Positions 33,820 to 43,057 of a stretch of DNA of 64,000 nt are shown here, piece after piece; position 1 is the first letter of the stretch, and each line of letters opens with the position of its first letter. The translations under genes were made by a program, and so were the position numbers. Origin of the DNA: Acidiferrobacterales bacterium (lineage in GTDB: Bacteria > Pseudomonadota > Gammaproteobacteria > Acidiferrobacterales > SZUA-150); the NCBI GenBank assembly GCA_947258385.1, contig CAMYII010000105.1:1-64000 (forward strand), given 5' to 3'. The notes under the pieces are model-generated. The model was not told where the DNA came from. It did not search any database and was given only the letters and a program-made list of their open reading frames with translations.

Positions 33820-34704
33820 CTAGCTCCCCTTGACCTGCGCCATCACTTCAGAGGCGAAATCGCACGCCGCCTTTTCAATACCCTCGCCGACTTCGTAACG
33901 ATAAAAGCCCTTCACTGCGGCACGCCCCTCCTTCAGCAATTTCTCAACAGTGATGTCAGGATCTTTCACGAACGGCTGGCCACGCAGGGAGATTTCGTTC
34001 AGGTATTTATTGATGCGGCCATCGACCATTTTTTCGATGATGTCGTCCGGTTTCCCGCTTTCTTTGGCCTGGGCGATGAAGATCTCCCGTTCCTTGGCAA
34101 TCAGCGGCTCGGGTACGTCGCCCTTGCTGACAAATTCGGGGCGACTGGCCGCGACGTGCATCGCGATATCACGCGCAAGGCCTTCGTCGCCACCGTCTAA
34201 TTCAACGATGACCCCGATTCTCCGGCCATGGATGTAGCTGCCAATGTGGCCGTCGGTCTGTAAACGAACGAAGCGACGTACATTAATATTTTCCCCCATG
34301 GTTGAGACCAGCGCCTCTCGTGCCTGAGACACGGTTTCATTCGCGCCTGTTCTCAACGGCTGCTGCTGCAACGCTTCGATATCCGCCGGATCGGCTTCGG
34401 CGACGCGTTCCGCAACCGCGGCAGCGAACGCCTGGAATTTTTCTTCCTTGGCGACAAAGTCGGTTTCCGAATTGACTTCGACCATACCCGCGAGTTTACG
34501 GTCAACGTTAACAAAGATGCTGATGACCCCCTCGGCGGCAGTTCGCGCGGCCTTTTTCTCAACCTTGGCCCCGGCCCTCTTGCGCAAGATCTCAATGGCA
34601 AGTTCGTCATCGCCGTTGGCCTCCACCAAGGCCTGCTTGCATTCCATCATGCCAAGCCCGGTTCGCTCCCGGAGCTCCTTAACCTGTGAGGCAGAAATAG
34701 TCAT
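33820..34704 (-). CDS. tsf: Elongation factor Ts
   Basis: Guanine nucleotide exchange factor for EF-Tu. It has an N-terminal UBA-like domain ([20 protein letters not shown]) followed by the exchange core with the TDFVAKEE motif. The ATG at 34704 is preceded by GGGGAAAA at the right spacing, so an in-frame Met seven codons upstream is rejected. 294 residues. A hairpin separates it from rpsB. Confidence 0.97.
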   Translation of the reverse strand: MTISASQVKELRERTGLGMMECKQALVEANGDDELAIEILRKRAGAKVEKKAARTAAEGVISIFVNVDRKLAGMVEVNSETDFVAKEEKFQAFAAAVAERVAEADPADIEALQQQPLRTGANETVSQAREALVSTMGENINVRRFVRLQTDGHIGSYIHGRRIGVIVELDGGDEGLARDIAMHVAASRPEFVSKGDVPEPLIAKEREIFIAQAKESGKPDDIIEKMVDGRINKYLNEISLRGQPFVKDPDITVEKLLKEGRAAVKGFYRYEVGEGIEKAACDFASEVMAQVKGS

Positions 34705-34769
34705 CGCTTTTCCCCAAATAATCATTAAATATGAACTACCAGTATGTTGTAAGCTATGCGCCCATAAAA

Positions 34770-34790
34770 GTAAGGGGGCAGCGCCCCCCT
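34770..34790 (-). terminator. Hairpin with U-rich tail between rpsB and tsf
   Basis: On the minus strand, GGGGGC-GCT-GCCCCC forms a 6-bp GC stem followed by TTACTTTT. It is placed in the 108-bp gap after rpsB, where E. coli also has a partial terminator that lowers tsf transcription relative to rpsB. Partial termination here is inferred from position and shape. Confidence 0.6.
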
Positions 34791-34812
34791 CCTTTTTTAT
34801 TATGACTTGCGG

Positions 34813-35706
34813 CTATTCGGTAGTATCTTGACTACCCTCGGATCCGCTCTCGGCTGCGATATCCGCCTCCTCCCCGGCAGTCGCCGCCGGTTCGGCGGCT
34901 TTCCCTTTGGCCGGTTCGGCAGTTTTCGCTTTGGCGCTCTTCTTCCTCTTTGCGACCTTCGTTTTCGGCGCCTCTTCCGGCACCTCAACGTATTCATCTT
35001 CACCGCTCGGGAGCATCACCTGCGCCGCGGCACCACCCTCGATGATGGCGTCCGCCGCGGCATGCGCATACAAGCGAATCGCGCGCATGGCGTCATCATT
35101 GCCCGGGATGATGTAATCGACGCCGTCAGGTTTGCAATTCGTATCGATCACCGCCACGACCGGTATGTTGAGCTTATTGGCCTCGGCGACTGCGATGTAC
35201 TCATGTCCCACGTCGATCACGAACAAGGCGTCAGGCAGGCCCGCCGTGTCTTTGATCCCCGCCAGACTGCGATCGAGCTTGTCCCGCTCGCGCACGAGCC
35301 CAAGCACTTCCTTTTTATTCAACTTGTCCGCGCTGCCATCATCGAGCATGGTCTCGAGCCCCTTTAGCCGCTCGATAGACTTCTTCACTGTTTTGTAATT
35401 TGTGAGCATACCGCCTAGCCAGCGGTGGTTGACATAAGGCATTCCGCAACGAATCGCCTCTTCGCGGATCACCTCGCTGGCCTGACGTTTTGTTCCGACG
35501 AACAGGATCGTGCCTCTGTTTGAAGCCAGCCTGCCCAGATAGTTCATGGCCTCGTTGAACAGCGGCAGCGTCTGTTCGAGATTGATGATATGAATCTTGT
35601 TGCGCTCGCCAAAGATGTAGGGGCGCATTTTGGGCTGCCAGAAGCGGGTTCTATGGCCGAAATGCACGCCAGCCTCAAGCATCTGGCGCATGGTGACATT
35701 ACTCAT
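34813..35706 (-). CDS. rpsB: Small ribosomal subunit protein uS2, with C-terminal extension
   Basis: Binds the 30S head-platform junction and is needed for bS1 recruitment. The core ([20 protein letters not shown] onward) is standard. The protein is about 297 residues because of an Ala/Lys/Glu-rich low-complexity tail (from about residue 240: [18 protein letters not shown], then an acidic end) that is absent in E. coli uS2. ATG at 35706 has GGAGAGAGA upstream. The roughly 160-nt leader suggests autoregulation by uS2, as known for gammaproteobacterial rpsB. Confidence 0.96.
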   Translation of the reverse strand: MSNVTMRQMLEAGVHFGHRTRFWQPKMRPYIFGERNKIHIINLEQTLPLFNEAMNYLGRLASNRGTILFVGTKRQASEVIREEAIRCGMPYVNHRWLGGMLTNYKTVKKSIERLKGLETMLDDGSADKLNKKEVLGLVRERDKLDRSLAGIKDTAGLPDALFVIDVGHEYIAVAEANKLNIPVVAVIDTNCKPDGVDYIIPGNDDAMRAIRLYAHAAADAIIEGGAAAQVMLPSGEDEYVEVPEEAPKTKVAKRKKSAKAKTAEPAKGKAAEPAATAGEEADIAAESGSEGSQDTTE

Positions 35707-35869
35707 TGACTCTCTCTCCGTTTGGGTTAAGCCTCCACGGGCCCCATGCATCAACACCGCGTCCCGATCAGTCGGCGGTGGCCTGCAGTTGGCTATGCCA
35801 CCGGTCGGGTTGGGCGCGGCGCACCCAGGTGCATGTGACGGCCCGTGTGTGGGTTAGGGAAAAGCGCGA

Positions 35870-35899
35870 TTTATAACACAGGAAGGCTATTTCGACAAT
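35870..35899 (-). promoter_or_regulatory. Predicted sigma70 promoter of the rpsB operon
   Basis: On the minus strand, TTGTCG (35894-35899) and TTATAA (35871-35876) are spaced by 17 bp, a good match to -35 and -10 boxes. Transcription would begin near 35865, giving a leader of about 160 nt before rpsB. It lies in the 331-bp divergent region with map; a promoter for map is not clear. Confidence 0.55.
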
Positions 35900-36037
35900 G
35901 TATTCAAAGGGTTCCAACCAGATCACCCATGAAAAGAAGTGTTAATCCCCTCATGCGCGGGGCAAAAATAGTGTAAAGTCATGGGCTTGTGACGCCCTGC
36001 GACCGAAAACAACCAAAATCGCCACGATACAGCAACT

Positions 36038-36805
36038 ATGCCGATTTCCATTAAGACTCCCGAAGAAACCGAAAAAATGCGGGTCGCCGGCCGCCTGGCC
36101 GCCGAGGTCCTGCGTATGATCCGCCCCCATATCAATGCCGGTATCACGACCAACGAGCTCGATCGGATCTGCCACGACTATATTGTCACGGAGCAGGGCG
36201 CGACCCCGGCGCCTTTGGACTACCGGGGCTACCCCAAATCAATCTGCACCTCGGTGAATCATCAGGTTTGCCATGGTATCCCGAGCGAGAAAAAACTGAA
36301 AAAAGGCGATATCATCAACATCGATATCACGGTCATCAAAGACGGCTTCCATGGCGACACGAGTAAAATGTTCTTTGTGGGCAAGCCATCCATTCCGGCT
36401 GAGCGTATTGCCCGGGTCAGCCATGAATGCCTGCTCAAGGGTATCGAACAGGTCAGACCGGGAGCCCGTCTGGGCGATATCGGACATTCCATTCAACAAC
36501 ACGCTGAGTCCAACCATTGTTCGGTAGTCCGCGAATACTGCGGTCACGGAATTGGTCGCAAATTCCACGAGGACCCGCAGGTATTGCACTACGGCAAACC
36601 GGATACCGGCTTGGAACTCAGACCGGGCATGACTTTCACTATTGAACCGATGATTAATGCGGGACGAAAAGAAGTAAAACTATTGCCGGATAATTGGACG
36701 GTCGTCACCCACGACCACAGCCTCTCCGCCCAATGGGAGCATACAATTCTTGTCACGGAGACCGGGCACGAAGTCCTGACCGTGCTGCCCGGTGATGAGC
36801 TCTGA
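36038..36805 (+). CDS. map: Methionine aminopeptidase, type I
   Basis: Removes the initiator Met from nascent proteins. The metal-binding residues are present in the expected order (DITVIKDGFHGDTSKMF, GHGIGRKFHEDP, FTIEPM, WEHTILVTETG). 255 residues, no N-terminal extension. It is divergent from rpsB, the conserved gammaproteobacterial arrangement, and is followed by glnD. Confidence 0.97.
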   Translation: MPISIKTPEETEKMRVAGRLAAEVLRMIRPHINAGITTNELDRICHDYIVTEQGATPAPLDYRGYPKSICTSVNHQVCHGIPSEKKLKKGDIINIDITVIKDGFHGDTSKMFFVGKPSIPAERIARVSHECLLKGIEQVRPGARLGDIGHSIQQHAESNHCSVVREYCGHGIGRKFHEDPQVLHYGKPDTGLELRPGMTFTIEPMINAGRKEVKLLPDNWTVVTHDHSLSAQWEHTILVTETGHEVLTVLPGDEL

Positions 36806-36971
36806 TTGTCCCGCTCGCGGCAAACCGCCCCTGCCTCATCACAGGGTCATAGCCGTTTGTGCAAGTGATCCGGATTGCCCGACACCCAATAGGCCGCGCC
36901 CGACCGGCACGCTACCACAAGCCTGTGCCCGGCCACTCCAGTATCTGATAATCGCCAAACCGTAGCCAGGC

Positions 36972-39665
36972 ATGTCGCTCAACAAAGAAACGGTTTTCAA
37001 CCCTCCGGAATTCATCCGGTCTCTGCAAGAATGCCAGGAACCACTGCCGCTGTTCCGCAACACCTTGCGTCAGGGCCGCGAAGTCATCAAGGCCGCTCAT
37101 CTTGACCGTGGTCGGGCGCAGGAGATCGTCACGACTCACGCGTGGCTCGTCGATCAGATTCTCATACAGGCCTGGCAACTTCATCTGCCGTTATTGCCGC
37201 AGCCCCACGACATCGCGTTGGTCGCCGTGGGGGGATATGGGCGCGGCGAGTTGCACCCTTTTTCTGACATTGACTTGATGCTGTTGCTCAGAGACGGGTC
37301 GGGCACAGATGTTCGTCGTTTTGTTGAGGCCTTGCTGCAATTTCTCTGGGATCTCGGTCTGGAGGTCGGCCACAGCGTCAGGTCTGTACCGGACTGCATC
37401 GTCGAGGCGAAAAGTAACATCACCGTTGCCACCAACCTGATGGAGGTCCGTCTGATCTACGGTGATCCGGGTTTATTCGAACAGATGTGCAAGGCGACCA
37501 GCGCGCCAAAGATATGGCCGAGCAAGAAATATTTCGCGGCGAAACTCAAGGAACAAACCGACAGGCACCATCATTTCAATGATACCGCTTACAATCTTGA
37601 ACCCAATATAAAGGAAGGGCCGGGCGGGCTGCGCGATATACAGATGATCATGTGGACCGCTCAGCGGCATTTCAATTGCCGTTCCCTGAGCGATCTTGCC
37701 GACCTGAAGCTGTTGAACAAGAGGGAACACAATTTTCTCGTCCGTGGGCGGAACTTCCTTTGGAGCCTCCGCAACTGGCTGCACTATCTGGCCAACAGAA
37801 GAGAGGACCGATTGCTATTCGATTATCAGCGCGTTCTTGCCAGTGAACTGGGTTACACGGACAGCAAGGATGGTCTCGCCGTAGAGCAGTTCATGAAACA
37901 CTACTACCGGACTATCAAGGGCCTGTCACGGCTCAATGAGATTCTACTGCAACACTTCCAGGAAACGATCCTTTACCCGAAGACCAGAAAACCGAAGCCG
38001 CTTAGCCAGCATTTCCGGTCCCGCAGCGGATTTCTCACCGTGACCGGCGACAAGGTCTTCGAGCGTGCACCAGGCACAATGCTGGAGATGTTCCTCGTCA
38101 TGGAACAACACCCGGAATTAAAAGGCATCCGCGCACAAACCATCCGGCTGCTGCACGACAACCTCCATCGCATCGATGCCGAATTCCGCAGAGATGAGAC
38201 CAACCGTTCTGTGTTCATGGAGATACTGCGCCAGCCGCGCGGCGTGACACACGCCTTACGGCGCATGAACGCGCACGAGATACTAGGAGCCTACATTCCC
38301 GCATTCGGCAAGATTGTCGGCCAGATGCAGCATGACCTGTTTCATGTCTACACCGTGGATGAACATACCATGTTTGTCATCAGGAACTTGCGCCGTTTCA
38401 CCGTGCCTGAGTTTCGCCGTGAATTCCCATTCGCAAGTTCGATTATCCAGCAAATCACAAAACCCGAGCGCCTGTATGTCGCTGCGCTGTTCCACGATAT
38501 CGCCAAGGGCCGGGAGGGTGATCACTCGATACTCGGCGAAGCCGAAGCGCAAAAATTCTGCAAACAGCACAACGTGAGCGAGTACGACATGCGATTCATC
38601 TGCTGGTTGGTACGCAATCATCTGATCATGTCATGGACCTCGCAGCGCCAGGACATTTCCGATCCCAATGTGGTCATTGATTTCGCCGCCAAAGTCGGGG
38701 ATCAGGAACGCCTGGATAACTTATATCTTCTTACCGTCGCTGACATGCGCGGCACCAGCCCCAAGGTCTGGAACGACTGGAAGGGTCACCTGCTGCGCCA
38801 GTTGTATACCGCAACATCCCGCGTCCTGGCACGCGGAATCAGCGCTGTTACGGACGTCGAGGACCGCGTCGCTGATCTGCGCAACGGCACCCTCGAGATT
38901 CTCAATCCGGGCAAAAGCGTGAAAGCACTCACCGAGCAGTACTGGGCGCAAATGGATAACAGTTATTTTCTTCGCTACAATGCCGACAGTCTTGCATGGC
39001 ATGCGCAAACTGTTGCAGCCAGATCCGCCGCCGATTTCCCGATCGTCGCGACGCGTTTTCAACCCGAGATCGGCGGCAGCGAGTTCCTGATCTATACGCC
39101 CAGCCGCGACGGCCTGTTCGTCACATTGACGGGTGCGTTTGACAAGCTGAATCTATCGATTGTCGATGCGCGCGTTCACACGACAAAACACAATTTTGCC
39201 CTGGATACCTTCGTTGTCCTGGACCACAGCGGCGAACCCATCAGGGATCCGAAAACCTTGTCCCAACTCGAAGGCGCGATGCGCGAAGAGCTGCATAATC
39301 CCCGGCCTCCGCGTGACGCCCCCCGCAAGCACTTACCAAGACAGCTCAAACATTTTCCCATCACCACTGAGGTCAAGTTTGGCGCCGCGGCCAACGGGCA
39401 ACCGACCATTATGGAAGTGATCGCCCAGGACAGGCCCGGCTTACTCTACCAGGTCGCCCGCTCCCTCGAGCATTGTCATACGCTACTGATCGCGGCGAAG
39501 ATTTCGACTTATGGGGAAAGAGCCGAGGATGTATTCTTCATCGCCGACCGCGAGGGCAGACCCGTCACCGACAGCGAACAACAGAAGTGTCTGCGACAAC
39601 AGATCTGCGAGCGCCTGCAACAGGGATCGGACGACAAGGAATCGTTACGTTCCGTGAACCTATAG
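36972..39665 (+). CDS. glnD: Bifunctional uridylyltransferase/uridylyl-removing enzyme GlnD
   Basis: Senses glutamine and attaches or removes UMP on PII proteins, controlling nitrogen assimilation. The nucleotidyltransferase motif GGYGRGELHPFSDIDLM is at about residues 86-102, the HD hydrolase motif LFHDIAKGREGDHS at about 507-520, and two ACT glutamine-sensing domains fill residues from about 700 to the end. 897 residues, full length. It is downstream of map as in E. coli. Confidence 0.97.
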   Translation: MSLNKETVFNPPEFIRSLQECQEPLPLFRNTLRQGREVIKAAHLDRGRAQEIVTTHAWLVDQILIQAWQLHLPLLPQPHDIALVAVGGYGRGELHPFSDIDLMLLLRDGSGTDVRRFVEALLQFLWDLGLEVGHSVRSVPDCIVEAKSNITVATNLMEVRLIYGDPGLFEQMCKATSAPKIWPSKKYFAAKLKEQTDRHHHFNDTAYNLEPNIKEGPGGLRDIQMIMWTAQRHFNCRSLSDLADLKLLNKREHNFLVRGRNFLWSLRNWLHYLANRREDRLLFDYQRVLASELGYTDSKDGLAVEQFMKHYYRTIKGLSRLNEILLQHFQETILYPKTRKPKPLSQHFRSRSGFLTVTGDKVFERAPGTMLEMFLVMEQHPELKGIRAQTIRLLHDNLHRIDAEFRRDETNRSVFMEILRQPRGVTHALRRMNAHEILGAYIPAFGKIVGQMQHDLFHVYTVDEHTMFVIRNLRRFTVPEFRREFPFASSIIQQITKPERLYVAALFHDIAKGREGDHSILGEAEAQKFCKQHNVSEYDMRFICWLVRNHLIMSWTSQRQDISDPNVVIDFAAKVGDQERLDNLYLLTVADMRGTSPKVWNDWKGHLLRQLYTATSRVLARGISAVTDVEDRVADLRNGTLEILNPGKSVKALTEQYWAQMDNSYFLRYNADSLAWHAQTVAARSAADFPIVATRFQPEIGGSEFLIYTPSRDGLFVTLTGAFDKLNLSIVDARVHTTKHNFALDTFVVLDHSGEPIRDPKTLSQLEGAMREELHNPRPPRDAPRKHLPRQLKHFPITTEVKFGAAANGQPTIMEVIAQDRPGLLYQVARSLEHCHTLLIAAKISTYGERAEDVFFIADREGRPVTDSEQQKCLRQQICERLQQGSDDKESLRSVNL

Positions 39666-39673
39666 TTTAGTAC

Positions 39674-39705
39674 CTAGATACTAGTAACTAGCTGCTAGTA
39701 TCTAG
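39674..39705. repeat. CTAG heptamer tandem repeat / hairpin
   Basis: CTAG occurs at 39674, 39681, 39688, 39695 and 39702, exactly 7 bp apart, with TTAG at 39667 in the same phase. The tract also folds: 39674-39684 pairs with 39695-39705 (11 bp). It fills the 50-bp gap between the converging glnD and symporter genes, so it may act as a bidirectional transcript end. A second tract with the same period is at 56768-56799. Confidence 0.75.
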
Positions 39706-39715
39706 TCACTGTATT

Positions 39716-41113
39716 TTACGTAAATATCGCTTCAAAAACTTTGCTTATCAGCGGCAGCAGCCCAAGTACATAGAGGAAAACAATAATCACCGCCGCCGGT
39801 GAGATAAATCGCACGAGAAAGCGCCATGTCTCGTAACCCAGGCCGTCTCCAATGGCCAATTCATCGACCGTGGAACGCCGTGACATCAACCAGGCCGCGA
39901 ACACGGCGATGAATAAACCGCCCAGCGGCAACATGACATTGAAGGTGAGATAGTCCAGGACGCCGAAAAAGGTCTTGCCGAACAGCGTCACCTCGGACCA
40001 CAGATTGAACGACAATACCGTACCCAGGCCCAACACCCACGTTATGGCGCCGGCCCATACGGCGGCCTTGGCGCGGCTCATGCCGTGGTTCTCCACCATC
40101 CAGGCCACCGCGGGCTCAATGAGGGAAATGGCCGAGGTCCAGGCAGCGAAAGACAGTAACAGGAAAAACAAGGCACCGAAAAACGGACCGCCCCACATCT
40201 GCCCAAAGGCGATGGGCAGGGTCTTGAATACCAGGCTCGGTCCGGCCGTGGGTTCCAGACCGTTAATAAAAACGATGGGGAAAATCACCATGCCGGCCAG
40301 CAACGCCACCATGGTATCGGCGACGGCGATCGTAATGCTGGTCTGGGCAATCGAGGTACGCTTGGGCAGATATGAACCATAGACCATGATCGCGCCCATG
40401 CCCAGGCTCAGGGTGAAAAACGCCTGGCCCATCGCCGTCAGCACCGCGTTCCAAGTCAGTGCCGTGAAATCGGGCCGGAACAAAAAACGCATGGCCTGGG
40501 CAAAGGCGCCGGTGCTCATGGCGTAGCCCAGCAACACCAGCATCATGATCAATAATCCCGGCATCAAGAAGCGCACGGCCTGCTCCAAACCGCTTTTTAC
40601 CCCCCGCGCGACCACGACCATGGTCATGGCCATGAACAGCGTATGCCAGGCCAACAGACGCTCGGGGTCGGACTCGAGGGCGGCATAGATCTGTTTACTG
40701 TCCGCAACCGTTATACCGGTAAAGAGCCCGCCGGCGGCACGCACGATATAGGCCAATGCCTGGCCGGCAATCACACTGTAGAAAGAGAGAATCAAAAACC
40801 CGGATATCACCCCGGCCCAACCCAGCAATTGCCACAGCGGGCTGTGACCCTCCTCGGTCGCCAGGGTGCGCATGGTGTTGATGGGGCTCTGGCGTCCGCG
40901 GCGGCCCAGCAGCACTTCCGCCATCATGATCGGGACACCGATGAGGGCGATGCACAGCAGATAGACGAGCACGAAGGCACCGCCACCGTTTTCTCCCGTG
41001 ATATAGGGAAACCGCCAGATATTGCCGAGACCGACGGCGGAGCCCGTGGCCGCCAGGATAAATGCCATGCGCGATGACCATTCACCGTGCATGGAGGTGC
41101 GTCGAACCGTCAT
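39716..41113 (-). CDS. Sodium-dependent symporter, neurotransmitter:sodium symporter family
   Basis: LeuT-type transporter that couples uptake of an amino acid or related solute to sodium. The first helix carries the family motif GSAVGLGNIWRFPY with the sodium and substrate ligands. About 11-12 hydrophobic helices are visible in 465 residues, as in bacterial members. The substrate cannot be read from sequence. A Met at residue 8 is an alternative start; AGGA upstream favours the first. The gene converges with glnD and lies downstream of the amidase gene in the same direction. Confidence 0.92.
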   Translation of the reverse strand: MTVRRTSMHGEWSSRMAFILAATGSAVGLGNIWRFPYITGENGGGAFVLVYLLCIALIGVPIMMAEVLLGRRGRQSPINTMRTLATEEGHSPLWQLLGWAGVISGFLILSFYSVIAGQALAYIVRAAGGLFTGITVADSKQIYAALESDPERLLAWHTLFMAMTMVVVARGVKSGLEQAVRFLMPGLLIMMLVLLGYAMSTGAFAQAMRFLFRPDFTALTWNAVLTAMGQAFFTLSLGMGAIMVYGSYLPKRTSIAQTSITIAVADTMVALLAGMVIFPIVFINGLEPTAGPSLVFKTLPIAFGQMWGGPFFGALFFLLLSFAAWTSAISLIEPAVAWMVENHGMSRAKAAVWAGAITWVLGLGTVLSFNLWSEVTLFGKTFFGVLDYLTFNVMLPLGGLFIAVFAAWLMSRRSTVDELAIGDGLGYETWRFLVRFISPAAVIIVFLYVLGLLPLISKVFEAIFT

Positions 41114-41263
41114 ATAGTCCTGGATCCTTTTTGCTTAATCATCGCGGAGTGTGAAAATCGCCATTGATTTATTCTTGTTACGGAGGCTATAGGCGCCATT
41201 TTCGCGCACAGCAAATCATGTGAGAGCCCGCTGGAAAAAGCAACCCTCCCTATCAAGACGGCT

Positions 41264-42589
41264 TCAAGGGATCCGTAACTTGCTGCCGGCGAGCAGTCTA
41301 TTGCCCTTGATATTATTGGCAAGGCGCAGCGCGTCCACTTGGATACCGTATCTGCTGGCGATGCCGATCAGTGTCTCACCGCGGCGGACAGTGTGAAGGC
41401 GTGACGCGGACGTGGCTGCATGCCGTGCGCTCGCCGTGTCGACTTTCTGATAGGGCTTGAAGTCCTCGCGCCGCACAAAACGCTTGATGCCTTTGAGGAT
41501 GCCTCGGGCGGTCTTGCGCTGGAACGACTTGCTGCGCAGCTTCTTTTCTCCCGTGGGGTTCGAGATGAAAGCGGTTTCCACCAGAATCGAGGGTGTATCC
41601 GGGGATTTTAATACCGCGAATCCGGCCTGCCCGACCTTGCCCATGTGCAGCGGTCCGACCTTACGCAGTTCAGCCAATACGTCCCTGCCCAGCGTCAGGC
41701 TGGCGCTGATGGTCGGCGTATACGACAGATCCACCAGGACACGCTTAACCTGATCATCCTTGTCGTCCAGGTTGACGCCACCGAGCTGATCCGAGGCATT
41801 TTCGCTGTCAGCGAGAAACTGCGAGACGCTGTCGGTCGCCCCGCGCTCCGACAGGGCGTATACCGATGAACCCCGCGCGCCCCGGCCGGGCACCGCATCG
41901 GCATGGATGGAGATAAAGAGGGTCGCGCGTTCCCGACGCGCGATCTTGTAACGCTCCTTCAGTCCGATAAAGTAATCGCCGTCGCGTATCATCACCGCGC
42001 GCATGCCGGCCGTCTTGTTTATCTGCTTTTGCAGTTCCCGGGCAATGGCCAGCACCACATCTTTTTCCCGTGTGCGGTAGCGTCGGCCGATGGCGCCCGG
42101 ATCCTCCCCGCCATGGCCGGCATCGATGGCGATCACCACTTCCCGGTCCGACACCTGCGGGGGCGGATCGGGCACGAAGCGCTCCGGGCGCTGCTCGTCG
42201 TAAAGATCGATGACAAGGCGGTGGCCGTACGGCCCGTAGGGCTTCAAGTGATAACTGCGCGCCTGCAGCGCTTGCGCCAGATCCAGTACCACGCGCAAGC
42301 GGTCTTTGGCATTGCGTGCGCTGCGGATGGCCTGCAGCGGTTTATGCTGCGCCTGCACCGGTGGCAGCGCCCCGTCCAGACGCGCGTTGTCCATGTCGAT
42401 CACGACCCGGGGCGGGTCCTTGAGCGTGAACACCCGGTATTCCGGTACCCGGTTGACATCGAACACCAGCTGCAACTGGTCGGGCGCCTTCCACAGGCGC
42501 AGATTCTCTACGGTCACGGACGGCGCCGCCTGACCGGTGGCCGGGAGAAGGGCGAAAACAAGGAGAACAACGCCGCGCACGGTGCTCAT
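41264..42589 (-). CDS. amiC: N-acetylmuramoyl-L-alanine amidase, AmiC type
   Basis: Periplasmic zinc hydrolase that splits peptidoglycan at the septum during daughter-cell separation. It has a signal peptide (residues 1-21, VVLLVFALLPATGQA), an AMIN targeting domain (about 25-120), an Amidase_3 catalytic domain (about 150-370, with IAIDAGHGGEDPGA) and a C-terminal LysM peptidoglycan-binding domain (about 395-440). 441 residues. It overlaps tsaE by 4 bp, the conserved tsaE-amiB/C arrangement. Confidence 0.95.
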   Translation of the reverse strand: MSTVRGVVLLVFALLPATGQAAPSVTVENLRLWKAPDQLQLVFDVNRVPEYRVFTLKDPPRVVIDMDNARLDGALPPVQAQHKPLQAIRSARNAKDRLRVVLDLAQALQARSYHLKPYGPYGHRLVIDLYDEQRPERFVPDPPPQVSDREVVIAIDAGHGGEDPGAIGRRYRTREKDVVLAIARELQKQINKTAGMRAVMIRDGDYFIGLKERYKIARRERATLFISIHADAVPGRGARGSSVYALSERGATDSVSQFLADSENASDQLGGVNLDDKDDQVKRVLVDLSYTPTISASLTLGRDVLAELRKVGPLHMGKVGQAGFAVLKSPDTPSILVETAFISNPTGEKKLRSKSFQRKTARGILKGIKRFVRREDFKPYQKVDTASARHAATSASRLHTVRRGETLIGIASRYGIQVDALRLANNIKGNRLLAGSKLRIP

Positions 42590-43041
42590 GGCAAACCGCT
42601 CAGCAACGCTGCGCCCTGGTCTGTGTGTGAGACAAGCTTCACCTGGCGGCCCTCGTTAACTTTTTGAATGATAACGTCAATATCCGCCCGTGGCAAAACC
42701 CTGGCAGCGCGTTCCGGCCACTCCACGACACAAACATTCCGTCCCTGCAAATAATCCCGCAATCCCAGGAATTCAAGCTCTTCCGGGTCGTTGAGCCGGT
42801 ACAGGTCCAGGTGATACAACACCCGGCCCTCCAGCGCATACGGCTCCACCAGGGTGAAGGTGGGGCTTTTGACGGCCCCGGCATGACCGAGCGCCCGCAG
42901 CAATCCCCGCACCAGGGTCGTTTTCCCGGCGCCGAGCTCACCCCGCAGCCCGATGAGCCGGACCGCGTGGAGTCGGGCCGCCAGCGCCGCGCCGAGCGCT
43001 TCCATGTCCGCAGCCGTGGCCACGCTTCGCTCCTGTTTCAC
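42586..43041 (-). CDS. tsaE: tRNA threonylcarbamoyladenosine biosynthesis ATPase TsaE
   Basis: Small ATPase that turns over the TsaBD complex in t6A37 synthesis on ANN-decoding tRNAs. It has the Walker A motif GELGAGKTTLVRGLL and the following SPTFTLVEPY; LYHLDLYRL and VEWPERA are family signatures. 151 residues. It sits between the NAD(P)HX repair gene and amiC, a classical order (nnr-tsaE-ami). Confidence 0.96.
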   Translation of the reverse strand: MKQERSVATAADMEALGAALAARLHAVRLIGLRGELGAGKTTLVRGLLRALGHAGAVKSPTFTLVEPYALEGRVLYHLDLYRLNDPEELEFLGLRDYLQGRNVCVVEWPERAARVLPRADIDVIIQKVNEGRQVKLVSHTDQGAALLSGLP

Positions 43042-43057
43042 CCGCTACCCCCCCCCG

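Noticed and set aside
39674-39705. CRISPR-like or minisatellite coding repeat
   Set aside because: The unit is only 7 bp with variable bases and there is no open frame through it.
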